A DNA stretch of 64,000 nt from the NCBI RefSeq assembly GCF_021012795.1, contig NZ_VFYU01000014.1, forward strand, positions 124,001 through 188,000. Direction: 5' to 3'. The stretch comes from Psychrobacter sp. I-STPA10. GTDB lineage: Bacteria > Pseudomonadota > Gammaproteobacteria > Pseudomonadales > Moraxellaceae. Every line of letters begins with the position of its first letter. The stretch's first letter is position 1. Under the pieces are notes generated by a model. That model saw only the letters and a list, made by a program, of their open reading frames with translations, ran no database searches and had not been told where the DNA came from. Position numbers and translations under genes: made by a program. Of the stretch, positions 46,996-56,475 are shown in pieces.

Positions 46996-47036
46996 TTATT
47001 TAGCATCTAAACTAATTCCAACTAGGTTAGTTATAC

Positions 47037-47294
47037 TTAATTTGTATAAGTCTCAACCAACTCAAACCTTGGTACTTGTTGACCATCAACCGTCACCATC
47101 TCAGTAAACATTGCTAACGGTCGTACCCATACACTATAGTCACCATAAAGACAGCGATAGACCACCATAAGCTCATCGGTCTCGGAATGGCGAGCGGTAT
47201 GCAAGACTTGATAAAGGTTGCCTTTATAGTGGCGGTAAATGCCTTGGGGAATTGGGGTATTAGAATTATGGTCTTTACTTAAATTATTACCCAA
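47037..47294 (-). CDS. DUF1653 family protein
   Basis: The 85-residue protein matches DUF1653: PIPQGIYRHYKGNLYQVLHT, ARHSETDELMVVYRCLYGD, and VWVRPLAMFTEMV. The function of the family is unknown. Its start overlaps the end of vapC by 8 bases on the same strand, so it is the third gene of the vapBC transcript and probably translationally coupled to it. Confidence 0.85.
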   Translation of the reverse strand: MGNNLSKDHNSNTPIPQGIYRHYKGNLYQVLHTARHSETDELMVVYRCLYGDYSVWVRPLAMFTEMVTVDGQQVPRFELVETYTN

Positions 47295-47694
47295 ACCAGT
47301 TCTCCAGTTTTAAACCATCAATCATAGTAAAGTCTTTGGTATTACGAGTAACCAATATCATATCATTAGCCATTGCCACACTGGCAATTTGACTATCAAC
47401 AAAACCAACAGGTGTACCCGCCTGCTTTGCATTTGCTCGGATACTGGCATGAATATCAGCACAGCTTTTAGTATAGTTTAAACAAGGTAAAGTAATAATT
47501 TGAGAGTTTAGGAAATCATACACTCTTTGTTTTTTTTTACCCTTTGGCATGATTTGATAACCATAATATAACTCTTGCCAAACAGGTATCGCTAAATATA
47601 TTTGGTTCAAACAATCATAATACTGTTTGACCACCTTTTTATTGGCTAACGGTCTGATAACTTCAGAAAATGTATTGGTATCTAAAACATACAT
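47287..47694 (-). CDS. vapC: VapC-like PIN-domain toxin
   Basis: The product has the PIN ribonuclease signature: MYVLDTNTFSEVIRPL with the first Asp, EELYYG-type WQELYYGYQI with the central Glu, and PVGFVDSQIASVAMANDMIL then VTRNTKDF with the later acids. VapC toxins cleave tRNA or rRNA and are held inactive by VapB. The ATG at 47694 (135 residues) shares its A with the vapB stop (TGATG), so the two are coupled; a TTG at 47709 is rejected. Target RNA is unknown. Confidence 0.88.
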   Translation of the reverse strand: MYVLDTNTFSEVIRPLANKKVVKQYYDCLNQIYLAIPVWQELYYGYQIMPKGKKKQRVYDFLNSQIITLPCLNYTKSCADIHASIRANAKQAGTPVGFVDSQIASVAMANDMILVTRNTKDFTMIDGLKLENWFG

Positions 47695-47996
47695 CACATA
47701 TCGTCCCAATTAAACTCACGACCTTCTTCTTTAGAACGTACATCAGCCCATGGGTCTTGCCAATCTTGATAATCAGTCTCGCTTAACTCCTGTTCAAGCT
47801 TTTTTCGCCACGCCAAAAAACTCGCCTGCCTATCCGAACACTCTTTATCAAATTGTCTAGATTCTGCTTGATGTAAATGGATAACCAAACGATTTTCTTG
47901 CTTTTGAATTTCTACCTGTTCTGTATCTACATGAAATCCAGCAGGCAAGGCAATTAATTGCTCTGCACCAATATTGATTATTTTTGCAATGGTCAT
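47694..47996 (-). CDS. vapB: VapB-like antitoxin
   Basis: The 100-residue protein has an N-terminal AbrB/SpoVT-like DNA-binding strand pattern (AKIINIGAEQLIALPAGFHV, EIQKQENRLVIHL) and an acidic C-terminus (DWQDPWADVRSKEEGREFNW) of the kind that covers the toxin active site. ATG at 47996 with GAGG 5 bases upstream is preferred over a GTG at 48002. It begins 38 bases after tyrS on the same strand, so tyrS read-through may contribute to expression; autoregulation is expected for the family. Confidence 0.85.
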   Translation of the reverse strand: MTIAKIINIGAEQLIALPAGFHVDTEQVEIQKQENRLVIHLHQAESRQFDKECSDRQASFLAWRKKLEQELSETDYQDWQDPWADVRSKEEGREFNWDDM

Positions 47997-48034
47997 AATC
48001 ACCTCACCTACTTTTTATCATCTAAAACGAACTA

Positions 48035-49243
48035 TCACGCCACTGTCACCTTAGCAAATGCCTTTTTACCTGCTTGAATGACAGCAGTTTGTCCACTGGT
48101 TAAATTAAAGCCAGCATCGACCACTTCATTATCAACCTTTACCGCACCACGTTTCACCATGTCTTTAGCAGAGGCGTTATTTTTGGCAAGTTCGGCTTGG
48201 TTTAGGATTTGAGTAATAAACAATGCCTCTTGTCCGTCCTCTAACTCAAGCATCACTTCGGGCAAATCAACAGGCAATTCTCCATCAGCTAGCACATTAC
48301 CTGCTGATTTATGGGCATTTTCTGCTGACTCTTTATCATGGAAACGCTCAATTAATTCTTCTGCCAATATGCGTTTTATCTCTTGTGGATTGCGACCATT
48401 TTCCATCTCTGCCATCAATGCGTCCACTTCTTCCATCGGCTTAAAGCTTAAAAACTCAAAGTAACGGCGGATTAGCGTATCTGGCATAGATAGGATTTTT
48501 TGATACATGGTGCCAGGGGTGTCGTAAATAGCGACATAATTACCCAATGATTTGGACATTTTATTGACACCGTCCAAACCTTCCAAAATCGGCACAGTGA
48601 TACATACCTGTGGCGTTTGTCCATAGCGAGATTGTAAGGTACGTCCCATCAGCAGGTTAAAGGTCTGGTCAGTTCCGCCCAATTCTACGTCCGCTTTTAG
48701 GGCAATCGAGTCATAACCTTGCACCAATGGGTATAAAAACTCATGGATAGAAATGGGTGTTTGTGCTGCATAACGCTTAGAGAAGTCATCACGCTCTAGC
48801 ATACGTGACACAGTCTGCTGACTGGCAAGCTGTATCATATCGGCTGCACTCATGTCATTAAACCACTCGGAGTTAAAAACCACTCGGGTTTTATCTTTAT
48901 CCAAGATTTTAAATACTTGCTCGGCATAAGTTTTGGCATTGGCTTTGATTTGTTCATCGGTCAATGGTGGACGGGTGGCATTTTTGCCTGAGGGGTCACC
49001 AATTTTGGCAGTGTAATCTCCAATCAAAAAGTAAATCTCATGCCCCAAATCTTGGAAATGTTTAAGTTTATTAATCAATACCGTATGCCCCAAATGTAAG
49101 TCAGGGGCAGTAGGGTCAAAACCTGCTTTAATTTTTAGTGGACGGTTTTCTTTAAGCTTGGCAACCAAATCTTCCTCGGATAGAATTTCATGGGTACCAC
49201 GCTGGATAAGTTTCAGTTGTTCTTCAACAGATAATTGGCTCAT
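48035..49243 (-). CDS. tyrS: tyrosyl-tRNA synthetase
   Basis: TyrS charges tRNA-Tyr. The 402 residues show the class I HIGH motif in [19 protein letters not shown], the KMSKS motif in [12 protein letters not shown], the tyrosine-binding QGYDSIAL and [10 protein letters not shown] region, and a C-terminal S4 RNA-binding domain ([20 protein letters not shown]). GAGAG lies before the ATG. No T-box is expected in this group and none was seen. The vapBC genes follow. Confidence 0.97.
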   Translation of the reverse strand: MSQLSVEEQLKLIQRGTHEILSEEDLVAKLKENRPLKIKAGFDPTAPDLHLGHTVLINKLKHFQDLGHEIYFLIGDYTAKIGDPSGKNATRPPLTDEQIKANAKTYAEQVFKILDKDKTRVVFNSEWFNDMSAADMIQLASQQTVSRMLERDDFSKRYAAQTPISIHEFLYPLVQGYDSIALKADVELGGTDQTFNLLMGRTLQSRYGQTPQVCITVPILEGLDGVNKMSKSLGNYVAIYDTPGTMYQKILSMPDTLIRRYFEFLSFKPMEEVDALMAEMENGRNPQEIKRILAEELIERFHDKESAENAHKSAGNVLADGELPVDLPEVMLELEDGQEALFITQILNQAELAKNNASAKDMVKRGAVKVDNEVVDAGFNLTSGQTAVIQAGKKAFAKVTVA

Positions 49244-49456
49244 TTGTCTCTCTCATTATTCAATTTTAGTGACTTTTAGTGTTTCTCTGATTTTATCTAA
49301 ATGCTAAATAGTCTAACATGAGCTAATTATACTATGTTTGTTTGGGTTTGTTTGTTTTGCGTAGAGATCGCTTAGGAACAACTAAGAAACTATGAAACAT
49401 GGCAAAGTTGATGATACTTTAATTTAATTACGATCAAAAAGTGCCAAAATTATGAC

Positions 49457-49485
49457 AAGGATTTCTTATGAGTAATATTTTATGA
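49457..49485 (+). promoter_or_regulatory. ribosome site with five-codon leader reading frame overlapping the DUF3800 start
   Basis: AAGGA (49457-49461) is well placed for an ATG at 49468, which reads five codons (MSNIL) and stops at TGA 49483-49485. That stop overlaps the ATG (49482) of the DUF3800 gene as ATGA. The two starts (ATGAGTAAT and ATGAGTCAG) look alike, so this may be a small duplication or a coupling device. Confidence 0.5.
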
Positions 49486-50378
49486 GTCAGCAAAATACAA
49501 AATCACAAAAGTTTAAACCGCAACTGCCATTATTTGAATTTGCCAATGAAGACAAGTTGCATGAATATCATGCACAGACTACTACTAATGTGACAGCAAA
49601 TCCTAAACCAGATAATTTTAGCGACTATGTGGTCTATGTCGATGAAAGTGGCGACCATAGCCTAGATAGTATCAATCCTGATTATCCTGTCTTTGTATTG
49701 GCATTTACTATTTTTCATAAACGTCATTATGCTGAAAAAATTGTGCCTGCTGTTGAGAAGTTTAAGTTTAACTATTTTGGTCATGATTTAATCGTATTAC
49801 ATGAGCATGAAATTCGTAAAAAGAAAAATGCGTTTACACCACTTAACAATCGAGCTTTATATCAATGCTTTATGCATGATTTATCACAGATTATGACACG
49901 TAGTAACTTTATACTGGTTGCTTGTGTCATAGATAAAGATAAATTAAAAAACTCTAATATTATGACTGAGGATAATAATCCCTACCATCTAGCATTGGGA
50001 TTTTGTTTAGAAGGATTGTATGATTTTTTGGCAGAAAAACAGCAGTTAGAGCAAAAAACCCATATTTTAGTAGAATGTCGAGGTAAAAAAGAGGATAAAG
50101 CACTAGAGCTTGAATTTCGACGTATGTGTACAGGGGAAAATCGCAAAAAACTACTATTACCTTTTGAGATGGTATTTGTAAATAAACAAGCCAACTCAAC
50201 AGGATTACAACTGGCAGACTTGGTTGCCAGACCAATCGGCATTAACTATTTGCGTTCTAATCAGCAAAACCAAGCTTTTGAGATTTTAAAAAAGAAATTT
50301 ATGTGCCGAGGTGGGCGTCAATGTTTAGGAAAAGATTATGAGGATTATGGACTAAAAGTCATACCAAAAATCAAATAA
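49482..50378 (+). CDS. DUF3800 family protein
   Basis: The 298-residue protein matches DUF3800: YVVYVDESGDHSL near residue 48, VFVLAFTIF, LHEHEIRKKKNAF, ILVECRGKKEDKALE, and the C-terminal NSTGLQLADLVARPIG. The conserved acids (DESGD, E in VECRG, D in LADLVA) fit an RNase H-like metal site, so nuclease activity is possible but unproven. Such genes are frequent next to mobile or defence genes. It stands alone with a structured 3' region. Confidence 0.82.
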   Translation: MSQQNTKSQKFKPQLPLFEFANEDKLHEYHAQTTTNVTANPKPDNFSDYVVYVDESGDHSLDSINPDYPVFVLAFTIFHKRHYAEKIVPAVEKFKFNYFGHDLIVLHEHEIRKKKNAFTPLNNRALYQCFMHDLSQIMTRSNFILVACVIDKDKLKNSNIMTEDNNPYHLALGFCLEGLYDFLAEKQQLEQKTHILVECRGKKEDKALELEFRRMCTGENRKKLLLPFEMVFVNKQANSTGLQLADLVARPIGINYLRSNQQNQAFEILKKKFMCRGGRQCLGKDYEDYGLKVIPKIK

Positions 50379-50400
50379 CTCTAAAAATTTAAAAAATACA

Positions 50401-50470
50401 AACGCCAAAAAAGCGAAAAGCCTCTAGGAACCCCCAGAAGCTTAGACGCCGATCGGGAACCCCCAATCCA
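50401..50470. repeat. short direct repeat in GC-rich patch after the DUF3800 gene
   Basis: GGAACCCCCA occurs twice (50427-50436 and 50456-50465), 29 bases apart, within a GC-rich patch (CCTCTAGG..., GACGCCGATCGG) that stands out from the AT-rich surroundings. It may be a degraded element end or a protein-binding pair. No terminator-like stem was found. Confidence 0.4.
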
Positions 50471-50671
50471 CTTAGGTATTATTATAGGCTGACTTATACT
50501 ACCTGTAAAGTATAAAACTGATATAAGCATAAGAATAAACTACCTAATAAGGATCAATTTACGCCCACACCTTCTAAACAAACTTTACCCATCTACATTG
50601 ATAAAAACTGGCAGTCCATCTACTGTCATTTTTTCTTTTATATTAAAGGTTAAAGGTTTGAACATTACTAC

Positions 50672-51232
50672 TTATTGCTTACCAAAATTTTGCACCCAAT
50701 AAGTGGTATATTCAGAGTTTGCATTAGACGCACACGCCATACCAAAATCTTGGTAATCAGGACTCATCATATTTTTACAATGTCCTTCACTTGCAATCCA
50801 GCCATTAATGGTGTCATCCAGTGTTTTTCGACCTGCTGAGATATTTTCCGCTTTATAACTGTTGTTGGCATAGCCTGCGGCAATGATTCTTTGCTCCATT
50901 GTGCGACCATCTTGGCTCTCATGACTAAAATAATTATTATCCGCCATGTCTTTGGCATGCAAACTAGCGGACTGCGCCAAATGCCCATTCCAAACTAATG
51001 ACTCAACCGCTGGATAGAAAGTAGCACCACAATATCTACCTTCACTACGTACTTTATTGACCGCCTCTAGCATGGCTTGTTGGGTTAAACCTTCAGGGCA
51101 ATGGGTATCTGTCACTGTATTTTTTATATAATTTTTGGCGTTGGGATCTTCTTTACAATCACCAATACAGCAGCCAACTAAGATATTGGCACAGACAAGC
51201 ACTGATATTATTTTAATTGTGTTTGATATCAT
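50672..51232 (-). CDS. CAP-domain (SCP/PR-1) lipoprotein
   Basis: The 186-residue product has a lipoprotein signal ending in NILVGC and a CAP domain: EAVNKVRSEGRYCG, ESLVWNGHLAQSASLHAKDM, ADNNYFSHESQDGRTMEQRI, AENISAGRKTLDDTINGWI, SEGHCKNMMSPDYQDFGMAC and TTYWVQNFG. The conserved His/Glu residues of the CAP cavity are present. It is expected to be anchored in the envelope; the biochemical role of bacterial CAP proteins is mostly unknown. AAGGA lies before the ATG. Confidence 0.88.
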   Translation of the reverse strand: MISNTIKIISVLVCANILVGCCIGDCKEDPNAKNYIKNTVTDTHCPEGLTQQAMLEAVNKVRSEGRYCGATFYPAVESLVWNGHLAQSASLHAKDMADNNYFSHESQDGRTMEQRIIAAGYANNSYKAENISAGRKTLDDTINGWIASEGHCKNMMSPDYQDFGMACASNANSEYTTYWVQNFGKQ

Positions 51233-51423
51233 GGTTGATTTTCCTTATTTTAATTTTAAAATAACAATATATATTAGAAATTATTAATAAAAATATAAAT
51301 TACTTAAAATTACGCTGTATAATCATAACCTCTAATAATATTTACTAAGACAATCAGGATTCATAAGCAACTGCCAAAGTTCGAGTTGTTGAAAACTATA
51401 AATTAATAATAGACAGCTATTAA

Positions 51424-52914
51424 CTACTGACAACTTCTTTCTGCACCTTCTTGTACAGATATACCAACTTGCATACTAGACTGCCCTCCATTTGCTGACG
51501 TCCACCATACTTTACCACTGTCATTTATTGAAACTAAAGGGTTAAAACCATTTTTGCATTTAACTAAATAAGTAGTAAAAGTTCTATGAGTAGCATAATG
51601 ACGCATCGAAATAACCTTCCCTCCTGCACCAGATGAGCTACTAGAGCTACTACTAGTTGTCGCTGCCATCGCTTGTACTTGTGCATAAAATATTTTGTGA
51701 TACCACTCCGCCGCCTCACTATCACCTTGCTCTGCCGCTTTGCGATACCATGCCAACGCTTCAATGTCTGATTGAGTTACTCCTTTGCCATCTTTATACA
51801 TCGCCCCTAAGTTTTTTTGTGCAGGTGCATATCCCTGCTCTGCTGCTTTACGAAACCAAACAACCGCTTCACTGTCTGACTGGCTCACTCCTCTGCCATC
51901 TTTATACATCATCCCTAAGTTATTTTGTGCTTCAGCATTACCTCTCCCAACCGCTTTGCGATACCATGCCACCGCTTCACTGTCTGATTGGGTTACTCCT
52001 TTACCATCTTCATACATCCTCCCTAAGTTTTTTTGTGCTTCAGCATTAGCTAAAGCATTACCTTGCTCTGCTGCTTTACGATACCACGCCACCGCTTCTC
52101 TGTACGATTGGGTTACCCCTCTGCCAAATTCATACATATACCCTAAGTTATTTTGTGCTTTAGCATTACCTTGCGCTGCCGCTTTGCGATACCACGCCAC
52201 CGCCTCACTGTCTGATTGGGTTACCCCTTTGCCATCTCTATACAGATCTCCTAAGTTTTTTTGTGCATAAGCATCACCTTGCTCTGCTGCTTTGCGAAAC
52301 CACACCACCGCTTCACTGTCTGATTGCGTTACCCCTTTGCCATCTCTATACATAGTTCCTAAGTTAGATTGTGCAGGTGCATAGTTTTGGGCAGCGGCTT
52401 TGCGATACCATGCCACCGCTTCACTGTCTGATTGGCTCACCCCTTTGCCATTTTCATACATCAGCCCTAAGTTGGATTGTGCAGGTGCATAGTTTTGGGC
52501 AGCGGCTTTTTTGTACCAAGTCAGTGCTTCTGTGTAGTTTTCGGCTTTATCATAAGCACGACCCAACTGAAACAAATATCGAGGATTGTTAGAGTCTGTA
52601 GATAATGCTTGTTGACATGCAGCGATGGCAGCGGCTGAATTTAAGTCATCCCAATCCACGCCTGTAACACCACTGGGGTTATCTTTATTAGCAGGGTGGG
52701 CAGCTAGTTTGTCACAGTCATTGACTGTTGTATTTGCCATTGCCATTGAGCTTATTAATAAAGTCGGTAACAATAGGCTGCCTGCCAGTATGGACAGCTT
52801 GGTTTTATTGGTGGTTTTATTCATCATGTTATTGCTTATCTTATCTATGCTTGTCTTATTCATGGTTTGATTATGATCCAGTGTAAACTGAGCGGTGCTA
52901 TGAGTATCTGTCAT
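51424..52914 (-). CDS. Sel1-like repeat protein, secreted
   Basis: The 496-residue protein carries one TPR-like unit (YLFQLGRAYDKAENYTEALT) and seven Sel1 repeats of about 36 residues (pattern AQxNLGxMYxDGKGVTQSDS, EAVAWYRKAAEQG), encoded by near-identical 108-bp units. One unit has a 12-bp insertion (extra ALAN). A hydrophobic signal segment (LSILAGSLLLPTLLISSMAM, cleavage near ANT) is preceded by about 40 residues, unusually long; yet AAGGA before the ATG at 52914 supports that start. The last ~85 residues contain a Ser-rich run and two Cys. Sel1 proteins mediate protein contacts; partners here are unknown. Confidence 0.85.
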   Translation of the reverse strand: MTDTHSTAQFTLDHNQTMNKTSIDKISNNMMNKTTNKTKLSILAGSLLLPTLLISSMAMANTTVNDCDKLAAHPANKDNPSGVTGVDWDDLNSAAAIAACQQALSTDSNNPRYLFQLGRAYDKAENYTEALTWYKKAAAQNYAPAQSNLGLMYENGKGVSQSDSEAVAWYRKAAAQNYAPAQSNLGTMYRDGKGVTQSDSEAVVWFRKAAEQGDAYAQKNLGDLYRDGKGVTQSDSEAVAWYRKAAAQGNAKAQNNLGYMYEFGRGVTQSYREAVAWYRKAAEQGNALANAEAQKNLGRMYEDGKGVTQSDSEAVAWYRKAVGRGNAEAQNNLGMMYKDGRGVSQSDSEAVVWFRKAAEQGYAPAQKNLGAMYKDGKGVTQSDIEALAWYRKAAEQGDSEAAEWYHKIFYAQVQAMAATTSSSSSSSSGAGGKVISMRHYATHRTFTTYLVKCKNGFNPLVSINDSGKVWWTSANGGQSSMQVGISVQEGAERSCQ

Positions 52915-53081
52915 TTTGGCTTCCTTGTGAGTGTTTTGTAGATAGGTGGTTATTTTATAATTAATAACTATATTAGCTTAAGTATAAATTTAAATATACC
53001 TGCAATACAAACTAAGTTTTTCTTTTTTCTACTACAACATCCGCAGCAAATATTTTGTTATGGTCACTATTAAAATACCAC

Positions 53082-53116
53082 AAAAAAAGGCTTTGATTAT
53101 GACCAATCAAAGCCTT
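53082..53116 (-). terminator. rho-independent terminator of rapA
   Basis: AAGGCTTTGATT (53087-53098) and AATCAAAGCCTT (53105-53116) form a perfect 12-bp stem with a 6-base loop; on the minus strand it is followed by a T-run (complement of the A-run from 53082). It lies 57 bases after the rapA stop. Confidence 0.85.
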
Positions 53117-53173
53117 GTTGAAATTTTTAAGATTAAACTTTATTTGCCTTATTTTTAGTAGTCAAATGAGCAA

Positions 53174-56056
53174 TTACGGCTTCATTGCCACCAATACCCG
53201 AATACTATCAGGTACAAGTGACAAACTAGATAATGCCGCCTCACCTTGTGCTTTAAGAGATTCTAAACGCTCAACCTCTTCAGCACGCACATTAGGGTTA
53301 ATCGCCTGTAAATGTTTTAGACGCTTAATTTCACGCTGCCACTGTTGGCTAAAACGCGCTTTTGCCTGCTCACTAATATCATGCAGTTTTTTCTCAGCGA
53401 TTGCCTGTGCATCTTCATAACGCTGACTAATGACCTCACCACGTAGCTTGACCACTTGGCGGGCACGGTTTTTATCTATGCGTTCAATATGCGGCATGAT
53501 CATCTCAGCGGTAATGCGCTCTGATAAATCGTGCCCTTGCTCACTGATAAATACTCGAATACTTTGGGTTGGCAACGTCGCTGGCAAATTCAATAATTTG
53601 GGGGCAATGGTTTGCACACGGAAAGTCACCTCAAGCATCAGCATACCTTGTGGCACAGTCATACTTTTAAGCATCGCCACGGTAGTATTACCAAATGTGC
53701 CTGCGCTGGCAAGCTCATATACCGCCTGCATTAAAGGGTGCTCATGGGTAATAAATGCCATGTCTTCCCGCAATAACGCTTGCTCACGGTCAAAGGTCAA
53801 CGTCATGCCATCTTCACCAATGGGCAAACTGCTAAGCTCGCTGTGCTGACTGTCTGCTTCTGGTGGATGAATGACCCATGAGCCATCACGCTGTACACTG
53901 TGATCTATATTTGCCGAGGATAAAAAACGCTCCAAAAAGGCAGGTAGTAGATTATTGTCATCAAAGTCTGCCATAGTTTTGGCAATGCGTCCTGCCACCC
54001 GAGGACGACAAGAGTTATATTCTAACAGACGGTCACGCCCTGCTTGTAGCTGTGCCTCTAACTCTTGACGAACACGCTTCGCCTCTGCAATCAAATCATC
54101 TAATTTTGCTTTATTCTCAGTATTGTCTTCTCCTTCTAATAAAGGCTTCAGATCGACAATAAACTGCTCTTGTACCATTTGAGCCGTTGGTGAAATCTGA
54201 TTAAAGATATTCAATGCTTCATCATACCAACGATACAACCGCTGTTGCGCTGTGCCTTCTACATAAGGAACATGCAGAATAATTTGCTGGGTTTGTCCAA
54301 TACGATCCAAGCGTCCAATGCGCTGCTCTAAGGTGTCAGGGTTGGCAGGTAAATCCCATAATATTAACTGATTGGCAAATTGAAAATTGCGCCCCTCCGA
54401 GCCAATCTCGGAGCATAGCAGGATTTGCGCGCCTTCATCATCAGCAAAAAAGGCTGCCGCTTGGTCACGCTCAAGCAAACTCATCTGCTCTGTAAAGATA
54501 GCGGTTTTGATACCTGCATGTAGGCGCAATACTGCTTCAAGACTTTCAATGGTTGCACCACTACGCGCAATCAGCAAAACTTTATGGTGTTTTAGGCTAC
54601 CTTTTAATAACTCAATCAACCACGGTACTCTCGGATCAGCCTCTAGCCAGCTACCATCAGGTTGGTTTTCCTCACCCCACAACTGCTCACGCAATTTTCC
54701 CTGAGTTTGATAGCTGTCCTGCCAGCTTTCGGGCAGCGGCAGTGGATGCGGCTGACAACGACGACCATGAAACCCTTGCACGCTGTCTCGGGTATTACGA
54801 AATAACACGCGCCCTGTGCCATGTCGGTCTAATAGCTCATTGAGCGCATACGCACGCAGCTTTTCATCTTCATTAATCGCTTGTAGCTCATCAGCCTCTT
54901 CAAAGCCTAATAGCTGAGTCAAAGCGGCTATTTGCCCTGTGCTCAATGGCTTATCGGCTATCAAGACATCTGCCACTGCCGCTGTTTCAGCAAAGGCGTG
55001 TTGACTATCGAGAAAATCATCCAAATCATCAAAACGATCAGGGTCTAGCAAACGCAAGCGGGCAAAATGGCTCTCTGCCCCTAATTGCTCTGGTGTTGCG
55101 GTTAATAATAATAAGCCTTTGGTTTCATGGGCAAAATCAGCAATCAGCTCATATTTTTCATTACCACCATTTTCATCATCCCAATGCAGATGATGGGCTT
55201 CATCAACCACTAATAAATCAAAACCTGCTTCAATGGCTTGCTCATACAAATCATGATGATCCAGCATCAAATCAATACTGGCAATAATACACTGCTCAGT
55301 AGCAAAGACATTTTGCTCAGGGTCATGCTCTTTGATGGCAGCGGTACGCACCAAATCAAACAACGAAAATTCCAAATTAAAGCGACGACGCAGCTCGATC
55401 ATCCACTGATACTGCAAACTATCAGGCACAAGGATAAGCACCCGTTCTGCCTTACCTGTCATCAGTTGTTGATGAATAATCAAACCTGCTTCGATGGTTT
55501 TGCCCAGTCCCACTTCATCAGCCAGCATCACCCGCGGATACAATCGCTTACCCACTTCATGCGCAATATATAACTGATGCGGAATAATATCGACCCGAGC
55601 ACCCATCAAGCCTTTGAGTGGATGCGCTGCCAATGCTGACTGCATGCGCAAAATATCTTGGCGCAGTGCATACCAATCTGTGCGCTCTACCCGACCTGCC
55701 AACAACCGCTCCAATGGTCGAGCCAACGTGATATTAGCCGCCAGTCGTGTCTCCATAATGCCACGATCACTACCTGCCACCTGATATTTGATCACCCCCA
55801 TCACCTCTTCGACAGCAGTGACGGTATGGGTATTACCATCTTGATCACCCACTTCATCACCTACCTTAAACACCACCCGAGATAAGGGGGCAGAGTTTTT
55901 GGCATAGACTCGTGTCTCTTCACTTTGTGGGAATAAAATATGCACGCAGCGATCATCTACTGCTACAACGACGCCAAGCCCAAGCTCCGACTCAGTGTCT
56001 GATAAATAACGCTGACCAACAGCAAATTCAGGATTTAGTGCAGCAGATATAGTCAT
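53174..56056 (-). CDS. rapA: RNA polymerase-associated SWI2/SNF2 ATPase RapA
   Basis: RapA (HepA) binds RNA polymerase and recycles stalled or post-termination complexes. The 960 residues match the E. coli length (968). Visible are the N-terminal Tudor-like region (QRYLSDTESELGLGVVVAVD), Walker A LADEVGLGKTIEAGLIIHQQ, DEAH box LLVVDEAHHLHW, LLLTATPEQLG, and the helicase C-terminal motifs ILLCSEIGSEGRNFQFANQL and DLPANPDTLEQRIGRLDRIG. GAGG precedes the ATG. Confidence 0.96.
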   Translation of the reverse strand: MTISAALNPEFAVGQRYLSDTESELGLGVVVAVDDRCVHILFPQSEETRVYAKNSAPLSRVVFKVGDEVGDQDGNTHTVTAVEEVMGVIKYQVAGSDRGIMETRLAANITLARPLERLLAGRVERTDWYALRQDILRMQSALAAHPLKGLMGARVDIIPHQLYIAHEVGKRLYPRVMLADEVGLGKTIEAGLIIHQQLMTGKAERVLILVPDSLQYQWMIELRRRFNLEFSLFDLVRTAAIKEHDPEQNVFATEQCIIASIDLMLDHHDLYEQAIEAGFDLLVVDEAHHLHWDDENGGNEKYELIADFAHETKGLLLLTATPEQLGAESHFARLRLLDPDRFDDLDDFLDSQHAFAETAAVADVLIADKPLSTGQIAALTQLLGFEEADELQAINEDEKLRAYALNELLDRHGTGRVLFRNTRDSVQGFHGRRCQPHPLPLPESWQDSYQTQGKLREQLWGEENQPDGSWLEADPRVPWLIELLKGSLKHHKVLLIARSGATIESLEAVLRLHAGIKTAIFTEQMSLLERDQAAAFFADDEGAQILLCSEIGSEGRNFQFANQLILWDLPANPDTLEQRIGRLDRIGQTQQIILHVPYVEGTAQQRLYRWYDEALNIFNQISPTAQMVQEQFIVDLKPLLEGEDNTENKAKLDDLIAEAKRVRQELEAQLQAGRDRLLEYNSCRPRVAGRIAKTMADFDDNNLLPAFLERFLSSANIDHSVQRDGSWVIHPPEADSQHSELSSLPIGEDGMTLTFDREQALLREDMAFITHEHPLMQAVYELASAGTFGNTTVAMLKSMTVPQGMLMLEVTFRVQTIAPKLLNLPATLPTQSIRVFISEQGHDLSERITAEMIMPHIERIDKNRARQVVKLRGEVISQRYEDAQAIAEKKLHDISEQAKARFSQQWQREIKRLKHLQAINPNVRAEEVERLESLKAQGEAALSSLSLVPDSIRVLVAMKP

Positions 56057-56125
56057 AAACCTCAGGTTTCCAAAATCAGTGAATGGTGTGAAAACTAATA
56101 ATGAGCAGATAGCTATTTTTTGTTA

Positions 56126-56350
56126 ATGGCTATCATAACCGATGCGAGAGAAAAACGCATCGAAAAAGCCGCTTATAGCCATTTAATGCACGCACCCGCC
56201 CATATTTTCAAGGGTAAATTATCAATTTTCACCAAACTTAGTATGGTGAATATCCCCATGACTGCTAATTTAGCAAAACTGTTATTGATAAAAACCGTTA
56301 TTGATAATTACCAAGCACTGCCACAAACACAGCAGCCACCGTGTAAATAA
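56126..56350 (+). CDS. doubtful small reading frame between rapA and the hydroxyacid dehydrogenase
   Basis: This could encode 74 residues (MAIITDAREKRIEKAAYSHL onward). There is no clear ribosome site and no recognised domain. It lies in the 419-bp divergent space between rapA and the next gene, which must also carry their promoters. It is listed only because it is the best frame in this space. Confidence 0.2.
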   Translation: MAIITDAREKRIEKAAYSHLMHAPAHIFKGKLSIFTKLSMVNIPMTANLAKLLLIKTVIDNYQALPQTQQPPCK

Positions 56351-56475
56351 GTTTGTATAATAAGCTTGTATCAATATTTATCCCTATCAATACCATCAAT
56401 CCCCATTTTATACCTTTTTTCACCTGACACTATGTTGAAACATCAATAAATTCATCAATAAAGTAAGGACAAGTA

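Noticed and set aside
51657..52592. Several long plus-strand open frames and regular 108-bp repetition, like a CRISPR or repeat array
   Set aside because: They are shadows of the Sel1 repeats coded on the minus strand; the repeats translate into clear Sel1 units with no unique spacers.
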